Shown: positions 59,662 through 64,000 of the stretch, piece by piece
Numbering within the stretch: position 1 is the first letter of the stretch
Layout: the number at the start of each line of letters is the position of its first letter
Origin: Gp6-AA40 sp035496255
GTDB taxonomy: Bacteria > Acidobacteriota > Vicinamibacteria > Vicinamibacterales > UBA2999
Length of the DNA stretch: 64,000 nucleotides
NCBI GenBank assembly: GCA_035496255.1
Contig: DATJEU010000020.1
Span: 16,793-80,792 of the forward strand
Direction: 5' to 3'
Made by a program: the position numbers and the translations under genes
The notes under the pieces: generated by a model
Databases searched by the model: none
Told to the model about the DNA's origin: nothing
What the model saw: only the letters and a program-made list of their open reading frames with translations

Positions 59662-62600
59662 GTGACGCGAACATTCGCGCGCATTGCCATCGCCGGCGCC
59701 GGCTGCGCCCTGTTCCTGTTCCTCGGCGGACTGGCGCTGCAGCGGGCCATGCTTGGAGGAAGTCCTGCCGACGCGCGCCAACGCGTCGAACAGGAGGTCC
59801 GCGAGCTCTTTGCCGTCCGCGCGGCCGCCCTGCAGACGTCCGCCCGGCAGGCAGTCACGTCCCCCGCCCTCCGCCCGGCCTTGCAGGACGACGTGACCGC
59901 GATACGGACGCTCTTTGCCGCGACTCGAGACGCCGTGCCGGCGAGTCCGGATGGCGACGCCGCGGTCACCGTGTACGACATCCTCCGACAACCGGTTGCC
60001 TGGGCCGGTCGACCCTCCGATATCCCGCTCGACAAGTTCACGGCGGCCGAATCGTGGTTCGTGATCCAGACGGCGAAGGGGCTGCGCCTGGTGTACGCCG
60101 CCCCGATTGCCGACGGCCCCACGCGTATCGGCACGGTGGCGACGGAGGTGTCGATTCCAAATGCCGCACCGTCCGGCAATTCGTCGCTGGCGGGTACCGG
60201 CGCGTTCCGGTTGCCGACGCGGCTGGCGGACGTGGAGCTCACCGCCGGTGCGCGAACCCGAACCGAAGCGGACAGCTTCGATGTTGTGACGCCGGGCGGA
60301 CAGCGCCTGCTCACCGCCACCCTCTCGACCGGCGACCTGGAAGCGCGCCGGGATCACTGGAGCGACGCCGTCCAGTCCCTCACGTTGATCGTGATCGCCA
60401 TCACGGCGCTGCTGCTGACGGCTCCCCTGCTGGACTGGCGCAATCGCGCGCGGACCAGACGGCAGTACCTGGCGGCGTTCACGCTGGCCATCGTCGCCAT
60501 CATCGCCGGACGGGTCCTCCTGCGGTGGGCCTCACCGGCAGACTGGAGCGATGCGCCGATCTTCTCCGCCGCGGCCTATGCATCGCCGCTGTTCGAGTCG
60601 TATCTCGCGTCACCGTTTGATTTTCTGCTCGACGCGCTGACGGTCGGCGCGATTGTCGGCCTGCTGTTCTTCGCCGTCGAGACGTGGCGGATCGATCGCG
60701 CCTGGCCAGGACACGCGGCGTCGTCACATCTGATGCCGTTCGTCGTCACCCAGCTTGGCGCCGGTGCGGTGCTCGCGGCGCTTCTGGTCGGTCATCAGGC
60801 GCTCATTCGCGACACGATTGCGCACGCGTCGCTGCTCGATCTTCTGCACTTCTCGCTGCACCCGTGGGACAGCGCCCGGATGGCATTGCAGGTCGGGCTG
60901 GTCATCGCACACGCAGCGGTCGCGGCGCTTGGCGTGCTGGTGTTGCGCGCGGCACTGCTCCCCTGGCGCGTCTCGCGCCGGTCGTGGGCGCTGCGTGCGG
61001 TGACGGTGCTGGCCTGGCTGGCGCCGCTCGTGGCCTGGCAGCTCTGGCAGCTCCCGCTCGACGGCCGTCAGTTCGCGCTCGCCGGTGCGGCCCTCGTCGT
61101 CGTCGGCCTTGCCTGGTCGATGACGCGGATCGAAGCCCGCTATCGTCACGGGACGCAGGCGTTCCGGCTGATGTTGCTGACGGTCGGGTTGATCGTCCCG
61201 GCGTTCGCGTTCTATCCGACGGTCTTCGCGGTCGCCTGGGACGAGAAGTCGCAACTGGTGGAGACCCGCTTCGCACCCGAAGCGAAGAACCAGCGCGAGA
61301 CGCTGAAGATGGAGATGCGCACCAGCCTGGATCAGATCGATGCGAACCCGGGGCTCGCGGATCTCATCGCCGTCCCGCCGGCCGAGGGCGAATCGGTCAA
61401 CGATCGCGCATTCCAGGTGTGGCAGACGACGGCGCTGGCGGAGCTGCCGATCACGTCCTCGGTCGAACTCTACGGCCCGAAAGGCCGGCTGGTCAGCCGC
61501 TTCGCGTTCAACCTGCCGGAGGATCTCACGGGGACGCCCCGATCCGAGGAACAGACGTGCGACTGGGATCTGTTCGAGGAGGTGACGCCGTTCTTCGCCG
61601 ACAACCGGCGCGTGCTGCATGCGGGCCGTGCCTTGTGCGTCAACGGCGATCCCTCGCGCATCGTCGGCTCCGTCATCGTCCACGCGATGCTGGACTACGC
61701 GAACCTGACGTTCATTCAGTCCGACACGCCGTACGTCGAGCTGCTGCGGCCGCAGGACATGGCGAGCGAAGGCGCGCTGGGCCGCGATATCGAATTTGCC
61801 GTCTACGGCTGGAGCCGAACTCCGCTCTATTACTCGAGCGATGCGGCGTGGCCGCTGACCGACGATGCGTTTGCGCGGCAGCAGCAGTCGCATGCGCCGA
61901 TCTGGACGCGCCTTCGGCGCGGGCCGGATGCCTACGACGTCTACCTGCTCAGCGATCGGTTCGGCATCTACGCGCTCGGGTTTCCGGTGGTCTCGCCGCT
62001 TGGACACCTGGCCAACCTCGCGGAACTGACCGTGCTCTCCGCCGGAACGTACCTCTTGTTGCTGGCCGGCAGCGGTCTGTTCGGATGGTTGGGACGCCGC
62101 ACGACCACGGCGCCAAAGCTGCTGCGCGAAGTTCGCGCGAGTTTTTACCGCAAGCTCTTTCTGGCGTTTGTGGCCGCCGTGATCCTGCCCGTGGCGGCGC
62201 TGGCGTTCGTCACCCGGCAGTACGTCGCCGACGAGATGCGGCGCAGCGTCGCCCAGGAGGCGGTTCGCACCGCCGCGGCAGCACGCCGGCTGGTCGAAGA
62301 TCTGATTGCGCCTCGTGCGGCGCAGCAGCGCGTGCCGGTCGACGACAACCTGATGGTCTGGATCAGCCGGCTGATCGATCAGGACGCCAACATCTTCGTC
62401 GGCTCGCATCTGCTGGCCACGAGTGAGCGCACGCTCTTTGCATCGGACCTGCTGCCGACGCGGACGCCACCGGACATCTACGACGGCCTGATGCTTCGCC
62501 GCGAAGCGGCGATCGTGACGCGCGAGAACGTCGGTCCGATCGACTACCTTGTCGCGGCGACGCCGCTGACCGTCGATCGCAAGGACGCGACGCTCACCGT

Positions 62601-63564
62601 GCCGCTGACCTCACGTGAGCGGCAGATCGAAGATCAGATCGACACCTTCGATCGCCGCGTCCTGCTGGCCGCGCTCCTGTTCATTCTGGGGGGCTCATGG
62701 CTTGGCTACCGGATGGCCGAACGCATTGCCGACCCGGTGAATCGCCTGACGCGCGCCACGCGGCGGATTGCCCGCGGCGACCTCGACGCGCGCGTGGCGG
62801 CGACGTCTTCCGACGAACTGCGGCGGCTGGTCGAAGATTTCAACGGCATGGCCGACGAACTGCAGCGCCAGCGCGGCGAGCTCGAACGAACGCACCGCCT
62901 CGAGGCGTGGGCGGAGATGGCGCGGCAGGTGGCGCACGAGATCAAGAATCCGCTGACGCCGATTCAGTTGAACGCCGAGCACCTGCGACGCGTTCATGCG
63001 GATCGCGGTGAGCCGCTCAGTCCGATCCTGCAGGAGTGCGTCGCCACCATCCTGCAGCAGGTCAGGCTGCTGCGGCAGATTGCGTCCGAGTTCTCGAGTT
63101 TCGCCTCCTCGCCGACGGCAAAGCTGACCGACGTGGACGTGAGCGAGATGCTGCACGAGATCGTCGATCCGTATCGACTCGGACTGACCGATCGCATCGG
63201 CTTCACGATCGACATTCCCGCGGGATTGCCGCGGGTGCGGATCGATCGCACGCTCATCGGCCGATCGCTCACCAACATCGTCGAGAACGCGCTGCACGCG
63301 ATGGGGAGCGCCGGCATGCTGTCGGTATCGGCGAGCGCCGAGGGCCGGTTCGTGCGGATCCGCGTGGCCGATACCGGAGTGGGCATGGACGACGAGGCGC
63401 TGGCGCGCGCGTTCGAGCCGTACTTCTCGACGAAGGCGACCGGCACGGGCCTCGGCCTGCCGATCGCCAAACGCAACGTCGAACTCGTTGGCGGGACGAT
63501 CGCCGTGACGAGCGCCCGCGGCCAGGGGACGGCCGTGGAGATGTTGCTGCCGGTGGTCCCGTAG
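59662..63564 (+). CDS. Large NtrY-type sensor histidine kinase
   Basis: A 1300-residue kinase from GTG 59662. It has an N-terminal membrane helix and periplasmic sensor-like domain (about 30-230), then several membrane helices (about 235-520), a second periplasmic domain (about 530-780), two more helices, a third extracytoplasmic segment and a helix near 1005-1015. Cytoplasmic: HAMP (RIADPVNRLTRATRRIARGDLDAR), HisKA with His1092 in RQVAHEIKNPLTPIQLN, and HATPase (NIVENALHAMG, ADTGVGMD, STKATGTGLGL). Typical NtrY is 700-750 residues. No response regulator gene is adjacent in the window. Confidence 0.9.
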   Translation: MTRTFARIAIAGAGCALFLFLGGLALQRAMLGGSPADARQRVEQEVRELFAVRAAALQTSARQAVTSPALRPALQDDVTAIRTLFAATRDAVPASPDGDAAVTVYDILRQPVAWAGRPSDIPLDKFTAAESWFVIQTAKGLRLVYAAPIADGPTRIGTVATEVSIPNAAPSGNSSLAGTGAFRLPTRLADVELTAGARTRTEADSFDVVTPGGQRLLTATLSTGDLEARRDHWSDAVQSLTLIVIAITALLLTAPLLDWRNRARTRRQYLAAFTLAIVAIIAGRVLLRWASPADWSDAPIFSAAAYASPLFESYLASPFDFLLDALTVGAIVGLLFFAVETWRIDRAWPGHAASSHLMPFVVTQLGAGAVLAALLVGHQALIRDTIAHASLLDLLHFSLHPWDSARMALQVGLVIAHAAVAALGVLVLRAALLPWRVSRRSWALRAVTVLAWLAPLVAWQLWQLPLDGRQFALAGAALVVVGLAWSMTRIEARYRHGTQAFRLMLLTVGLIVPAFAFYPTVFAVAWDEKSQLVETRFAPEAKNQRETLKMEMRTSLDQIDANPGLADLIAVPPAEGESVNDRAFQVWQTTALAELPITSSVELYGPKGRLVSRFAFNLPEDLTGTPRSEEQTCDWDLFEEVTPFFADNRRVLHAGRALCVNGDPSRIVGSVIVHAMLDYANLTFIQSDTPYVELLRPQDMASEGALGRDIEFAVYGWSRTPLYYSSDAAWPLTDDAFARQQQSHAPIWTRLRRGPDAYDVYLLSDRFGIYALGFPVVSPLGHLANLAELTVLSAGTYLLLLAGSGLFGWLGRRTTTAPKLLREVRASFYRKLFLAFVAAVILPVAALAFVTRQYVADEMRRSVAQEAVRTAAAARRLVEDLIAPRAAQQRVPVDDNLMVWISRLIDQDANIFVGSHLLATSERTLFASDLLPTRTPPDIYDGLMLRREAAIVTRENVGPIDYLVAATPLTVDRKDATLTVPLTSRERQIEDQIDTFDRRVLLAALLFILGGSWLGYRMAERIADPVNRLTRATRRIARGDLDARVAATSSDELRRLVEDFNGMADELQRQRGELERTHRLEAWAEMARQVAHEIKNPLTPIQLNAEHLRRVHADRGEPLSPILQECVATILQQVRLLRQIASEFSSFASSPTAKLTDVDVSEMLHEIVDPYRLGLTDRIGFTIDIPAGLPRVRIDRTLIGRSLTNIVENALHAMGSAGMLSVSASAEGRFVRIRVADTGVGMDDEALARAFEPYFSTKATGTGLGLPIAKRNVELVGGTIAVTSARGQGTAVEMLLPVVP

Positions 63565-63628
63565 GGGGGCCGTCGGGTCGGTTCCGGACGGGCGGTCGTC
63601 GCGGGCCGCAGGGGCTGATGTAAATAAC

Positions 63629-63657
63629 TTTACAGAGTAGAGTGGCCTGTGTATCCT
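63629..63657 (+). promoter_or_regulatory. Predicted sigma-70 promoter of ispH
   Basis: TTTACA (63629-63634), 17-bp spacer, TATCCT (63652-63657). The expected start of transcription is one base before the ispH ATG at 63665, so the transcript would be nearly leaderless. Confidence 0.55.
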
Positions 63658-63664
63658 CGTGCGC

Positions 63665-64000
63665 ATGCAGGTCGTTCGGGCCGCCCATCTCGGCATGTGC
63701 TTCGGGGTCCGCGACGCCATCGCGCTCGCCCTCGAGCACGCCGCCGACGGTCCCTTGACGATTCTCGGTGACCTCGTCCACAACCCCACCGTTCTCGGCG
63801 CCCTCGCGGCCAAGGGCATCGCAGTGGCGCAGGACCTCACGCAGGTCAAGACGCCCACGCTGATGGTGACGGCCCACGGCACGTCGTTGCGGATGCTCGA
63901 CCGCACCCGCGCGCTGGGGCTGACGGTGGTCGAAGCCACCTGTCCGCTCGTCCGCGTCGCCCACCGCGCTGCCGCGACCCTCCTCCGCGCGGGCTACCAC
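63665..64000 (+). CDS. ispH: 4-hydroxy-3-methylbut-2-enyl diphosphate reductase IspH, N-terminal part
   Basis: The frame is open from ATG 63665 to the right edge (112 codons). It begins MQVVRAAHLGMCFGVRDAI, aligning with the IspH start and its first cluster Cys, followed by LGDLVHNPTVL (HNP), VTAHGTS (HG) and VEATCPLV with the second cluster Cys. IspH makes IPP and DMAPP in the last step of the MEP pathway using a 4Fe-4S cluster. The C-terminal third cysteine lies outside the window. Confidence 0.95.
   Translation, partial: MQVVRAAHLGMCFGVRDAIALALEHAADGPLTILGDLVHNPTVLGALAAKGIAVAQDLTQVKTPTLMVTAHGTSLRMLDRTRALGLTVVEATCPLVRVAHRAAATLLRAGYH

Overview
The window is 64 kb of GC-rich, densely coded bacterial chromosome with 55 supported protein genes (two cut by the window edges). 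It contains no rRNA, tRNA, CRISPR array or transposase gene that I can see. The gene set is that of a diderm, LPS-exporting bacterium: Lpt transporter, Tol-Pal, PilMNOPQ-like secretin system, RpoN, HprK and RapZ. The ParB type, the PKD/Ig-like lipoprotein, the cohesin-tailed secretin and the repeat-rich gaps suggest Acidobacteriota, probably Vicinamibacteria. That placement is inference, not shown by a marker gene.

Layout. 1-496 (-): the start of a CoA-acylating aldehyde dehydrogenase and a BMC-H shell protein, the edge of a bacterial microcompartment locus that continues to the left. 526-1401: a lipoprotein of unknown role. 1427-12553 (+): one tightly packed type IV filament/type II secretion locus (GspF, GspE, PilM, PilN, PilO, PilP-like, secretin, three pilin-like proteins and an Ig/PKD lipoprotein). 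12677-17491: amino-sugar and peptidoglycan recycling (serine hydrolase, GHL10 protein, BadF-type sugar kinase, NagB, MurQ). 17557-24738: a XerC/D recombinase, a membrane-anchored PHP phosphoesterase, a fused LptF-LptG permease and a GH57 enzyme. 25125-30395 (-): recN-miaB-bifunctional nuclease-parA-parB. 30537-36050 (+): tolQ-tolR-tolA-tolB-pal-cpoB, then ssb. 36104-46694 (-): manA-ptsI-HPr-EIIA-rapZ-hprK-hpf-rpoN-lptB-lptCA, read from lptCA down to manA, joining LPS export to sigma-54 and a regulatory PTS. 46727-56065 (-): SRPBCC protein, recJ, accA, dnaE, guaA. 56135-64000: a beta-propeller protein, an aminotransferase, a polytopic membrane protein, a 1300-residue NtrY-type histidine kinase and the start of ispH.

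The most unusual material is non-coding. (1) Two near-identical 18-bp palindromes lie in the par locus, one upstream of a clear parA promoter and one inside parB; they are candidates for a non-canonical parS or operator. (2) Gaps hold imperfect 7-bp tandem repeats (GTTGGGA, GTTCGTG, GTGGCTC types), some arranged as long inverted repeats. (3) A family of short palindromes (stem GGCGGGTC or similar, usually a TTCA-type loop) sits in gaps and also enters genes: it supplies the manA stop codon, lies in a pilin leader, and is inserted in frame in dnaE beside a second repeat. Other notable points are two Lpt fusions (LptF-LptG and LptC-LptA) and a secretin with a C-terminal cohesin-like domain.
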